64,000 nucleotides of DNA from Heliopora coerulea (Eukaryota > Cnidaria > Anthozoa > Scleralcyonacea > Helioporidae): the NCBI GenBank assembly GCA_030142905.1, contig JASJOG010000064.1:1630119-1694118 (forward strand), written 5' to 3'. The notes beneath the pieces are model-generated. The model made no database searches. It saw only the letters and a list, made by a program, of their open reading frames with translations, and was not told where the DNA came from. Shown here piece after piece: positions 53,450 to 63,673 of this stretch; the stretch's first letter is position 1, and each line of letters opens with the position of its first letter. The position numbers and the translations under genes were made by a program.

Positions 53450-54125
53450 GTATTAGCATGTTTAATATGGCTTTGGTTTTCGTGGATCGGCTTTAACTCC
53501 ACGATTTGAGAATACATGTCCGAGGAAGTTTACTTCAGTAGCTTCAAGACTGTACTTCATTTCACTGAGTCTGGGTCTTGTCTGACGTATTTCACCCAAA
53601 AGTGACTGTAATCGTCCATCGTGACCCGTTTTGTCTCCCCCTCATCGGGGTATCATCTTCAATATTCGTACATCTTTAAATCTTGCGATGCTTTCATAAA
53701 CTTTTTTTTCATAGACTTCACTTGTACTGAATATACAAAAAGTTAGAAACCTTAATCGAGTGAGAAGTCTCGAATCTAGTTCATCCACTTCTAATTTGCC
53801 AATAGCCGTTCAAAGCATGGCGTTTAGATAAGAATTTCGTTCAAGAAATTTGACACAACTCTTTCGATGTTGGTTTTGGCTGGTATTCCCTCGTCATAAT
53901 TCTGCTGACATCTTGCTGATCTGAGCAAATTCGCAATTTTCCACCCGGTTTTTCAACTAATTCAAGTTAATTCATCCATTCAGTCGGTTCGTGTAATAAC
54001 TACCACGATTATATTTAGTTGTTTCATGCGGTATAATTCTATTTCGAATTGATCTCTAGACGCAAATATAACTCGTTGCTCTACTACTGTTGGTACGATT
54101 GATTTAACGAAATATTCATATTTTT
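53450..54125 (-). pseudogene. Ty3/gypsy-type reverse transcriptase remnant
   Basis: On the minus strand, from 54125: TDRMDELT, EKPGGKLRICSDQQDVSRIM and TREYQPKPTS, which line up with the VEKPNGKLRICIDPRDLN and HYP-PT region of Ty3/gypsy RT. Then LNGYWQI, frameshifts, and near 53600 RLQSLLGEIRQTRPRLSEMK followed by EVNFLGHVFSNRGVKADPRK, the FLGHVVS-EGV-PDP block after the RT. The YVDD part between them is lost or scrambled. No long terminal repeats were found. Confidence 0.7.
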
Positions 54126-56172
54126 TTTAAAAATTAGTTTTGTTCCGTTTCAGGTCATACACTAGCTGTTGTTTTGGACAGACAAAGAGTGGTTAATTGG
54201 TTCCATTTTTTACAGTTATTGCACTATTTCCACATGCAGGGCACTGTCCTCTCTTATGCGTCTACAATATTTGCAGACTTCTAACCATCATTTACTTATT
54301 CTCGTTGTTCCCTGGGCAAACGGTGTCCTTAACAAAGTTTTGGGTTTTATAGTGACGACAAGGCGTAAGAATGGCGAAGATGGGACGTCAGTACTCTGTA
54401 TGATGTTAATAAGGCCATAATACTCCAGGCAATCAGTTGTAGTAACTTTTTAAAATCAACTTGTGCATCGCTAGTGGTCACACATAAAGCAAAAGTTAGA
54501 ATGCGATCTGGAAAGGCTCGATTAAAGGCTCGATTGTTCGCTTTTCAGGAACACTTCGCAAACCGAATGATCACAATTAAACGACATTTAGCTTTGTAAA
54601 TTATCAGTTCCCTTTCCGGCACAAACAAAAGCCAGGTAGAGGTAAGTTGTGGGAGAAAACGCCACAAAATCGCGTAAACACTGATTATCCAAAATTTACA
54701 GTATCGTTAGATTCGTATGAGATAGTTAAATCGTACTTCACAAAAATGTAGACAGCTCAGGCAATGCTACACTCTTCTGTATGGTTGTTGCCATTTTGAC
54801 TTTGACTTGTTAGATCTGTTAAATCTTATAGATCTTATAGCTTTGACACACCTAAGTAATTTAGTTTTATTTGGATGAGCAGGGAATTCTGACGGCACCA
54901 TTTACGAATGTCTCAAACATCTTGGGTTGCATGCAACATATCTGTTTGCATCTAAAATGATAGCATTGTCTTAATTTACTAGATGACCCTCGTGGACATG
55001 CTGTCATTACTGGACACCGTATATACATATTGGCAGTTGGTCCACTTGAAATAGAAATGGCTTCAAAATTTTAAATTTTGTCCATTAAAAAAAATGGGGC
55101 GGTGCACTCTCGGACGACGTATTGTAGGCACAGTTCCGTACACAAACCCAAAGTAACTCTTCAAAACATCTCCTCTCTCCCAGATCGACGTTCATGTTTG
55201 TCAAGATGTATAGGATTTAAAATTGTTTGATTCCACTCGGTGATACGATTTCCATGATCTCATATATTTAATCAGTACAAGATTTGCTACCATGCTTAGA
55301 CCTGATACCGTTCTATCGAACTGACTTACCATGTCTTTTTAGCGACAAGGATAAGGAATTCAATTTCAAAAATTACAGATCCTTGAGAACATTCGAATGA
55401 GTTTTTGGATGGCAAGAAGCTCAGGAGGTTTGGTCTATCTCTCTGTTCAAATCTAACGTCAGATTTAGACTCTGCCCTTAAATGTTCATCAACGTCAAAT
55501 CGACTGAACATTTCTCAACAAAACAGAGGAGTGCCCAAAATGCACGTGCTCATTCAGAAGCAAAATCGACTCTTAATTTGTTTCCAAACTGTTAGCGTGA
55601 CTCAACACAGGCATGTGTAACCTAAATTAGAATTTAATGAACCATTCATATAATGACAATTAAGGCCTATCAGAAAATACCGTGCCCGCGTTCGTCCAAC
55701 AAGTCGGCAGTTTGAATTCGCGCAACCGATAATGAACTCAATTCCAGCGCATCTTCGACTGGACTGAGCCATTTCATGTGGTGGAGCAGCTCACTCAAGT
55801 TATGTTCAACGACGTCCAAACAGAAGTAATCAAAACATTGCGTCCACTTCAACAATTGTTGACAGACGTAGTGAACTACAAGAATCTCTAAATAGCCCAG
55901 ATTCTTGTCAGCCCTTGAACAATACCGTATTTAATATGTAAGTGTTGCATGTAAAACAGTGACAGTGTTATACTAGACAACGTGATCGCAGACGAACCCT
56001 TCCAGCATCATGCCAGCAATAAGTTAATGGAAGAAGTAAGACAACTATAACGACGTGCAGACTTAAAGAGCACAATTCAGAGAATGATACGAAGGAAGTT
56101 CGGTCACTTCAGAAACATGATGCCAGCCACAAGACATTAGGTTTGGGTGATATTGTTTGTTAAAAATTTTTA
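54126..56172. other. no gene recognised
   Basis: Two kilobases of AT-rich sequence. Short open frames at 54169, 55326/55405 and 55670 lack known motifs. A block with GATGCCAGC-AAGTTA and a similar GATGCCAGCCACAAGACATT occurs twice at 56010-56150. Confidence 0.35.
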
Positions 56173-56203
56173 GACGTTTCGGGGCACAGCCCTTTACTCA
56201 AGA
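56173..56203 (-). ncRNA. degenerate hammerhead-like PLE end
   Basis: The minus strand reads TCTTGAGTAAA-GGGCTGTGCCC-CGAAACGTC. GGGC/GCCC is a perfect 4-bp helix II with a 3-nt loop and CGAAACGTC is the usual second core plus cleavage triplet. The first core (TTGAGTA instead of CTGANGA) is off at two positions. No PLE coding sequence adjoins, so it is a solitary end at best. Confidence 0.4.
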
Positions 56204-56711
56204 TATAAAAATGCGAGATAAGGGCCTTCCGTATGTAAAGATTTAGCATGTAATTGGAAATTACATGGCAAATACTTACAGAAAATCCCTAACAAATTAA
56301 TCCTTTCATAACAAATAAACTAAGTTTATACGCCCAGAAGCTGTCTCTCCTCGCCGGATAATTAATATCGGTCTTACCTATTTGTTCTAGTTGTTTCTGA
56401 CTCTATGAAGGAGTATTATGAAAGCACCACGTTGGTGTAGGGCAAGAGGTTTTTCAAACGATTTTGCAATTTACTGCCTTTAAGACGAGTTAAAAAAAAA
56501 ACCTGTAATTGTGGTGTACTAAATCCAGACCATAGTAATGTCGGTAGTGAGCTTGCTGTTTCTGGTTACAATAAGATTTATTTGAAGCAGTGGTGGGTAA
56601 CCTGAGTCAACAATTTGAACTGAACTACTCAAGGAAGATTTACCAAAGAATTACTCGACTTAAAATACAGCACAACAATAATTCCGAATAGTCACAATAT
56701 ATAAAGAAAAA

Positions 56712-56748
56712 TCTGCTTTTTGACTAAGTATTCATCATCAGAACTGCT
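56712..56748 (-). ncRNA. possible decayed hammerhead PLE end
   Basis: The minus strand reads GTT-CTGATGA-T-GAATACTTAGTC-AAAAAGC. The first core box is perfect, but helix II has only about two pairs and the second core is damaged (AAAA in place of GAAA). Weak support. Confidence 0.25.
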
Positions 56749-57944
56749 GCTAGGGTTACACGTGATCCCGTTTCTCATAGATACAGAAAAGAATGACGAA
56801 AGAACTATTTACACAAGATCTAGAGTTCTTTTGAGGATTTTGTTTCATTGTTAAGTGGCTACATTAAACATCGAAATTTTCTGCTTACACTTTTTAGGTC
56901 GTTTCTATATCAGCAAGTGCCGTCATTACATGTAACCTGAGCAGTATTCCTGATGATAACTAAAATTCGTAGAATTGTACAGTTGGTTTATCAAAATGAT
57001 ATCCCTATTCGGTATTACCGTATTTAGGTATTTGACAAAAACACTCCGTTACTTCCATAACTGGTTATGGCTTCAAATGGGAAGGACATGTAAATGCTTG
57101 CACCTTGGCATTAAAGTACTGTATCATCACGTGAACAAATGTGAACTGGCTTGTAACTTGTATTGACAGACTGACAGTTACAGCCTTCTAACCAACTGCT
57201 GACCAAACACAACAGGCTCAAAACAATTAGATAGAACTTGACAAAATAATTAATACACTGCTTACAGTATATTGACTTGAAGTCTCTTATGACCCTAGAC
57301 ATCAAAACAATTTACACTGAAACAACAGAACCACAGAACTGTTAGTCACAAATCTGTGAAAAACAAATCTTGTGTAAAGACAAGTACCAAAACTGGAAAG
57401 AGAGTAACATTCCTAATTCTGGTGTTCATAAGCCTATTCCATGTCTCACGCTAAATTTTGTTTCTAGTAGCACTCAATGTCTTCAAAATCAAATTGCTAC
57501 AGCAGACACAGCAACATTAAACTAGGCATGGCTGTATGCAGTACGTTAAACTAGTTCACAAATGAAATGTTTCTCGACAGTTTTCACTCCACAACAGAAG
57601 ACTTGTATGCAGAAACTGCACTTTTAGATAAAGGTCACAAGTTATAAAACTAACTTTTACCATCACAATCATCTAAAGTAACTAAAAATTTCTTCCATGG
57701 GCATATTCAAGATTTTTGTTGAGCTATTATTTTTGTTATAAAATTGCACTTTCCACCTGGTCATTCAGTTGCAGCAATAATAATCTAAAGGTGAGTACCA
57801 CATAAATAAGGTACATCTATCAAATATCAATTGAAAATTCCAATGTGAATGAGTGAATATGCTCTCGCACCAGTTATGTAAAACATACAGTGTTAACTCC
57901 TTCCCAACCTACTTGTTTGGAGCTGGAAATGAGAATATAAAAAT
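56749..57944. other. no gene recognised
   Basis: AT-rich sequence with no coding or repeat signal I can support. Confidence 0.4.
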
Positions 57945-58166
57945 CTAACCCTTTAATACCAAGGGCTCATTCCTGTGACAGGCAAAATCATCTGAAGTTA
58001 GCTATAGTAAAATACTACATTAAGTGTGTCCTAACCCCTTAAGGGGCTTAAAGGAGCTGGAATGTAACCCTTTCATGCCCAGGGATTATCCCTGTGATCA
58101 GTAAAATCATCTGGCATTAGCCAGAATCAAATAGTCAAGTCTGTCCTTGCCCCTTAATAGGTTAAA
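57945..58166 (+). repeat. tandem pair of a ~123-bp unit
   Basis: The block starting AACCCTTTAATACCAAGGGC at 57949 is followed by a diverged copy starting AACCCTTTCATGCCCAGGGA at 58074. Both continue with CAAAATCATCTG or TAAAATCATCTG and end with GTGTCCTAACCCCTTAA or CTGTCCTTGCCCCTTAA. Two copies only. It resembles dispersed AACCCTTT-type repeats, but I cannot name the family. Confidence 0.65.
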
Positions 58167-59189
58167 AAACATATGTTTGTCACTACTTTCTTTAATTCAT
58201 TTGTTTGCATCTTCTGCTTGCTAATTGCATTTATATTTATATTAACTGTAGATCTTGTCAGAGATCATACTGATGCATTTTGATAACAGATTTAGTATAA
58301 ATGCTGTTTGGAATAAGGTGACATCTCCAAAATAGGCCAGAGGCAATTCAGCCCACAACAGTTGCAACAGTGCAGCTATGACAGTTATACATCTAAGGAA
58401 TAAACTTGGTCAAAACTGAGAATGGTTTATTAATTTAATGAATTTTAAATCAAATATAGTGGTATTATTGGCAGATTATCCAGCTGGATTTTCTTTTCAT
58501 TATCTGGCAAATCCAACATCAAGCTAAACAATAAAAATCTCTGATGCACCCCCATGAAACAGCAAACATCTCAGAATAAAATTGCACTTCAATAACTTTT
58601 TAAGAAAATATAGAAAATTAATCCATTAAAATAACTACACAGTTCACATAAATACCCAAGGAATTCTTTTGTAATCTTTTGGTTCGTTAAGACAGCTGAA
58701 AAAGACCACTAAATATATTGAAAATACCTTCATAAAAACTTCACCTAAAAGAAAATAGTCAATAAAAATTTAATTAAGTACTACTAAATGAAAGTTTAAT
58801 GATCAAGTTGTTAAATAATTACCACTGATAATACTAATTATACTGTTCAGCAAAAAATAAACAGGAACATTCCTTTTCCCTAATGTTTTGCAGACACATT
58901 TTTGGAGCTGATCTTTTTGTAGCACACTAAGGACAATCAGACAGAAACATTTAAGCTAAGTGTGTAAAATTTATGAACAATGACATGCTTTGCTAAACAA
59001 GCCAAAAATCACCAACTGGGGATGGATCCAAAGTGACTAAGTATCCAAAAAATCTTCTTTTTCTTGTTTAATTACATATAAAAGCAGTAAATATTGCTTG
59101 GTTGTAGGCAACCTTTATGAATGGGGTGGAAAAAGTTCAAAGACTATTACTCTGCCAAACACAAGAGAACAACTTCAGAATCATCCCCA
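58167..59189. other. no gene recognised
   Basis: AT-rich, no coding signal. Confidence 0.4.
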
Positions 59190-59385
59190 GAGACATAATT
59201 GTGAGAATATCTTGTGCACTTAAGTCAAATAAAAACTTGCCTCCTATCCCTGTGGACTCGACAGCTGAACAGGTACAGTGGCAGACTGGTATCCTGAAGC
59301 TGCAAGTTTAAATCCAGCTCAAGTCAACATTTTTCAGTTGACTTCAGCAGTGTCAGATTATCATGAAAAATTTCTGTATAAGAGA
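59190..59385 (+). mobile_element. tRNA-derived SINE, copy 4
   Basis: Leader GAATATCTTGTGCACTTAAG, then CCTCCTATCCCTGTGGACTC and the tRNA-like head (CAGCTGAACAGGTACAGTGG for box A, AAGTTTAAATCC for box B). The tail TCAACATTTTTCAGTTGACT and GTCAGATTATCATGAAAAAT matches copy 1 closely. The D stem and T loop carry changes, so it is a retroposed copy rather than a tRNA gene. Confidence 0.7.
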
Positions 59386-59468
59386 ACAAGGCACTGATGT
59401 ATTGAGCAAAAGTCCTTCATCAAAGTCAAATGCAATTTCAAAATCAAAATCATCAAAATCAAAAGTCA

Positions 59469-59618
59469 AATGATAAGTGACTCTTGGTCTTGATTATCAT
59501 AATGTTCACCCTCATATGATACCTGGTGTTTTCAATTTCTCCTTGGAGAAATTGAAAACACCAGGTATCATATGAGAGTGAACATTATGATAATCAAGAC
59601 CAAGAGTCACTTATCATT
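59469..59618. repeat. near-perfect 74-bp hairpin with 2-nt loop
   Basis: 59469-59542 and 59545-59618 are reverse complements with a single mismatch (CACCCTCAT against ATGAGAGTG). The centre is CTCC-TT-GGAG. No coding sequence, tract or target duplication adjoins it. It could be a small palindromic MITE, a recent inverted duplication or, if transcribed, a source of double-stranded RNA. Confidence 0.85.
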
Positions 59619-61083
59619 CTTATTGTTGTTCAATAAGCTGATTTTAATCTCATTTTATCTGGGATAGTAACTGCAAACAACAGACTGGATACAATGAGAA
59701 ATAAGTACACATGTGTAACTGTAACACAAGATATCATGCCATCTGCACATTTCTTGGGTTGCAGGTGTTCATTCAAAAAAATAATTTCAAATTTCAAAGA
59801 TAAATTGCTTCCAGAAAATAGTGTACTTCTGAACAGTAATTTTTTGATTTGTTGAGCAGTAAATTAAGAATTGTTTTCTAAAGATTTGTTATTAACTTTT
59901 CTTTCAATTAGAACATTCAGTCACTGAAATTACAAGCTCATCAGTTAATTCTGCCCATATTATGAAGCTTAACATAAAAAATTGATTGTGCTACATATTA
60001 GGACTCTTGAATTATTGACACAGGAGTTAAAGAAGATACCATACAGAGCATGCATTTTGATAAATATGGGGACTTAAAATAATTTATATTAGTATGGGAA
60101 TTGAAGCGTCTCATTAGCTCAGTACACTCTACAGTGAACACTTTTTGTGACAAATTTTACTGTCAACAATTTAAATAGAATTCTCAAGATTAACAATTTC
60201 CAAAACACCATTAGTATAATTGAAGAGAGCTCAGACCATGTCAATATTTATCTTCCTCTTCTAAAAAAATAAGGACCAGATTCAACAGTTGCTGGTCATC
60301 ATAGCCAGTGACAACATCATCAATCCTTAATTTCGTGTTGAAATAATGCAGATGCAAGATAACTAATTGTATCATAGGAGTTAACATTATGATGGTAAGC
60401 GTGGCAAGGGATTCTTGCTTCAATATATTTCAAGCGACTCTGGCTATGAAGGTTACAGGTTACGTAAAGGATACAGTGCAAAAGTAAGTGGATAGCTACT
60501 GACATTTATACTTCTCCGAATTAAGAAAACGTGCCAAGTGAGAGACGTCAAAAGAAACAGAACTAAACACTCTGTCAAACTAACAGTGAAATACCTACCA
60601 GCCATGTAAACAAAGGTTCTTTTACTACGCAATCTATCCTAATAATGTTGCTGGATTTTTGACTTTGCAAAATCAAAAACAGAACCCATCAAAACCGCTG
60701 GTCACAGCCACACCAATTTATCTTGAATTCGTCTTGAACAACTTGAGAGTCAACGGTATAACAGCGGTTCTCCAAAGAAGAGTTCGTTCAAATATGTTTG
60801 GATACTCCAGGATAAGATGAATGGTCGTCACGAAAACTGACACAGTGCAGACAATGAATTTGCGAAACTAACTTGGACAAGTCAACGGCTCTCTGTTACG
60901 CTACTTTTCAGTAAAGATTTTTCCGTTGAACTCAGTCAAGTAGCTGACATGACCTCAAGAACAAAATTTGAAATAAAAATTTCCTGTGAAAAGTCGAAAC
61001 ATATCTGACTATTAAAAAGTAATCTAACCATAAATTTGAAGTCAATGTTCAAAGAAACATCCATCTAGTGAGCACGGAGCCAA
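59619..61083. other. no gene recognised
   Basis: AT-rich sequence between the hairpin and the satellite. The first VPS51 exon could lie in this or another gap at 52-64 kb but I could not recognise it. Confidence 0.35.
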
Positions 61084-62212
61084 GTGAAAACCAAATAGCT
61101 CTGCAAAAATTTCCCAAAGCTTCTAAAATATTCTTTTCCACTCAAACATCATAAAACAAATCAAATTTCATCGACACGAGAAGTTGCAGTGAATATTTTT
61201 CAAAGTCGAAAAAAACACTGTATCTCGTCGAGATAAGACGATTAGTGAAACGAACAGAGAAAGTGTGGAGGTTGCAGATAGTTGCACTTATCGAATATTT
61301 GCCAAACCTCGCCAATAATTCTAAAATGATGTCTTTGATTCAGAGACGAGAATAAAATCAAAAGTTCATGAATTGGAGCAGTGGTTGAGAAAGTATGGCA
61401 ATGCTTAGAATTTGGCCTCTTTACCGTTATAAGCCTAAAAGCTAAAAGTAATGTTAGAATTGGGTGAAAACCAAATAGCTCTGCAAAACTTTCCCAATGC
61501 TTCTAAAATGTTCTTTTTCACTCAAACATAATAAAACTAATCAAATTTCATCGACACGACAATTCACAGTGAAAATTTTTACAAAGTCGGAAAAAACGCC
61601 TTATCTCGTCGAGATAAAACTATTAATGAAAAGAACAATGAAAGTGGGGAAGCTGCAGTTAGTTTCACTTATTGAATCTTTGCCAAACCTCGTTAATGAT
61701 TCTAAAATGATGTCTTTGGTTCAGACAAGAATAAAATCAAAAGTTGATTGATCGGAGCAGTGGTTAAGAAAGTATGGCAATGTTTCGAAAGTGGCCCCTT
61801 AGCCGTTATACGCCTAAAACCTAAAAGTAAGGTTAGAATTGGGTTAAAACCAAATAGCTCTGCCAAAACTTCCCCAATGCTTCTAAAATTTTCCTTTCAA
61901 CTAAAACATCATAAAAAAAAAAGTCATATTTCATAGATTCGACAAGTTGCAGTGAAAATTTCTCAAAGTCGAAAAAAAATCTTTATCTCGTCGAAATAAG
62001 ACGATTAGTGAAGCGAAGAGTGAAGGTGAAAAGGCTGCAATTATAGTTACGCTTCTCGAACCTTTGCCAAACCTGGTCAATGGTTCTAAAATGACGTGTG
62101 TGGGTCAAAAATGGGAATAAAATTAAAAGTTCATTGATTGGACCACTGGATGAGAAAGTATGGCAATGTTTAGAAATTGGCTCCTTAGTTTTTATACGCT
62201 TAAAGCGTAGAA
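61084..62212 (+). repeat. satellite with ~380-bp unit, three copies
   Basis: Units begin at 61084, 61464 and 61843 with GTGAAAACCAAATAGCTCTG (GTTAAAACC in the third), giving periods of 380 and 379 bp. Shared landmarks in each unit are CAATGCTTCTAAAAT, TATCTCGTCGAGATAA (a 16-bp near-palindrome), TTTGCCAAACCTCG and GTATGGCAATG. The third unit is interrupted at 62213 by a PLE, and the array resumes at 63674. The array continues past the right edge of the window. Confidence 0.9.
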
Positions 62213-62279
62213 TCCGTTTCCAGCCGATAATTTCAGAAAATAAAGTGGAAAACATACTCCGAAAAATAGTTCCATCAAA

Positions 62280-62791
62280 AGAAAACTCCATTTTCTTTTG
62301 ACAATGAAATTTACAAACAAATCGATGGGGTTTCAATGGGATCCTCTCTCGCGCCTGTACTCGCTAATATAATCTTAACCGAATTTGAAGAAGCTGTCAT
62401 TTCCAACTTAATCAACTCTGGTACCATTAAATTTTATAAAAGATACGTAGACGACACACTTTTACTAATCAAACCTTCTAATATTCCGGCTTTGCTCAAA
62501 ACGTTCAACAATTTTGACAAGAATTTAAACTTTACAGCTGACACCTTTCCAGATGACATTGTCCACTTCTTAGACATAAAAATATCTGCTGATGGAACCG
62601 ATATTTACCGAAAAGCTACACACACTGGACAATACACCCATTTTACAAGTTTCGAACCATTTCAAAGAAAAACTGCATGGATAAGATCACTCCTTGATCG
62701 CGCTCACAAAATTTGCAGCACTAATAACTTGACAGCCAAGTTAAAAACATTAAGTCTTTTATGTCGTGGAATGGATATCGTAATTCTTTGA
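62280..62791 (+). pseudogene. PLE: reverse transcriptase, carboxy-terminal part
   Basis: The frame opens inside the RT: FSFDNEIYKQIDGVSMGSSL, APVLANIILTEFEE, FYKRYVDDTLLLI with the catalytic YVDD at about 62449, then HFLDIKISADGTDIYRKATH and TGQYTHFTSFEP. It matches the same segment of the element at 42641-43285 (VAMGSPLGPVLANIF, RYVDD). The first half of the RT is missing through truncation. It is followed after a frameshift at about 62770 by NGYRNSLKHFLI. Confidence 0.88.
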
Positions 62792-62891
62792 AACATTTCC
62801 TGATTAACAAATTTAAACGTAAAGTTAATACTTCTGCTAAAACCTGTTCTTCATCTCAATCGCAAACCAATAATGATAATTTGCCTAAAAT

Positions 62892-63440
62892 TTGGATTCG
62901 CCTGCCTTATTTGGAACCCAAGGAGAAAATATTGTTAAGTCATGTCTAAAGAAATTACACCGATGTTTTAGAACAACGGTTAAATTTGTAGTAATTTATG
63001 ACACTAAAAAGATCGCATTTTTCACATCCAACAAAGACAAAATTCCTCCTTCGGTCCGTTCTAATGCCATTTACCAAATAACCTGTCCTGGATGCGGCCA
63101 TTCTTACATTGGAAAAACCGAAAGGTGCCTCAAAACAAGACTCCATGAACATGCCACTAAACATGACACCAGTGCAGTAGGACAACGCTTTTTAGAATGC
63201 AAGAACGCACAAGACACTGTCACACAAAACATAACCGACTTGACTGACAAAACACTTCTCAGATACGCGTTTCCAAGTTAATAAATCTCATCGTTAACAA
63301 ATACAAAATACTATATGCTAATAATTCACTTAACAAAAACCGACTTTTACTAATGGAAGCACTTTTCATCAAATCTCTAAAACCAGAACTAAACGTAGGA
63401 CTCAAAGCCAGCAAAGAACTCTCATTATTTGACCTGACAT
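62892..63440 (+). pseudogene. PLE: GIY-YIG endonuclease
   Basis: After a frameshift, LPYLEPKEKIL is followed in a second frame by SNAIYQITCPGCGHSYIGKT and ERCLKTRLHEHATKHD, a well preserved GIY-YIG core (IYQ...YIGKT, R, H-x-H) with the extra CPGC cysteines seen in some PLE groups. After a stop near 63281 the carboxy end goes on as RLLLMEALFIKSLKPELNVG and ends KELSLFDLT. It is close to being intact but has at least two frameshifts. Confidence 0.85.
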
Positions 63441-63549
63441 AAACACATCACTCATTCACACTCTAATTTCTTCCGCCTACACATTCTTCCTGTATGATGT
63501 CACCACGCTTGTGCCTATATATTGACCTAGGTTTAGCTTTTGTAAATTA

Positions 63550-63590
63550 GTCTAATGATGAATTTGTAATAGATTCGAAATTTTACTATT
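63550..63590 (+). ncRNA. decayed hammerhead motif at a PLE 3' end
   Basis: CTAATGA-T-GAATTT-GTAAT-AGATTC-GAAAT. The 6-bp helix II (one G-U) and GAAA are good. The first core has A in place of the invariant G of CTGATGA and the region after GAAAT lacks a clear cleavage triplet, so it is likely inactive. It lies about 110 bp past the nuclease frame, like those at 9541 and 16135. Confidence 0.45.
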
Positions 63591-63673
63591 GAACACTGTG
63601 TCCGCTTGTTTTTCTCAAATTTTGAGTTCAAGATGGAACTATTTTTTCGGAGTATGTTTTCTACTTTATTTTC

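Larger units (their letters stand above)
62213..63673 (+). mobile_element. truncated Penelope-like element inserted in the satellite
   Basis: The element is flanked by a 12-bp duplication TAAAGCGTAGAA (62201-62212 and 63674-63685) that is single in the satellite units. Its left end (62236-62276) is an inverted copy of its right end (63632-63673). Between them are the second half of a PLE reverse transcriptase, GIY-YIG nuclease and a terminal region with a decayed hammerhead. It is 5'-truncated. Confidence 0.85.

Noticed and set aside
53624..53668. Another hammerhead on the minus strand (TTGAAGATGATACCCC...GACAAAACG)
   Set aside because: It lies within the Ty3/gypsy remnant, helix II does not pair properly and there is no GAAA core.
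61497..61936. Plus-strand frames in the satellite
   Set aside because: The same frame is not kept between satellite units, so it is not a repeated protein.
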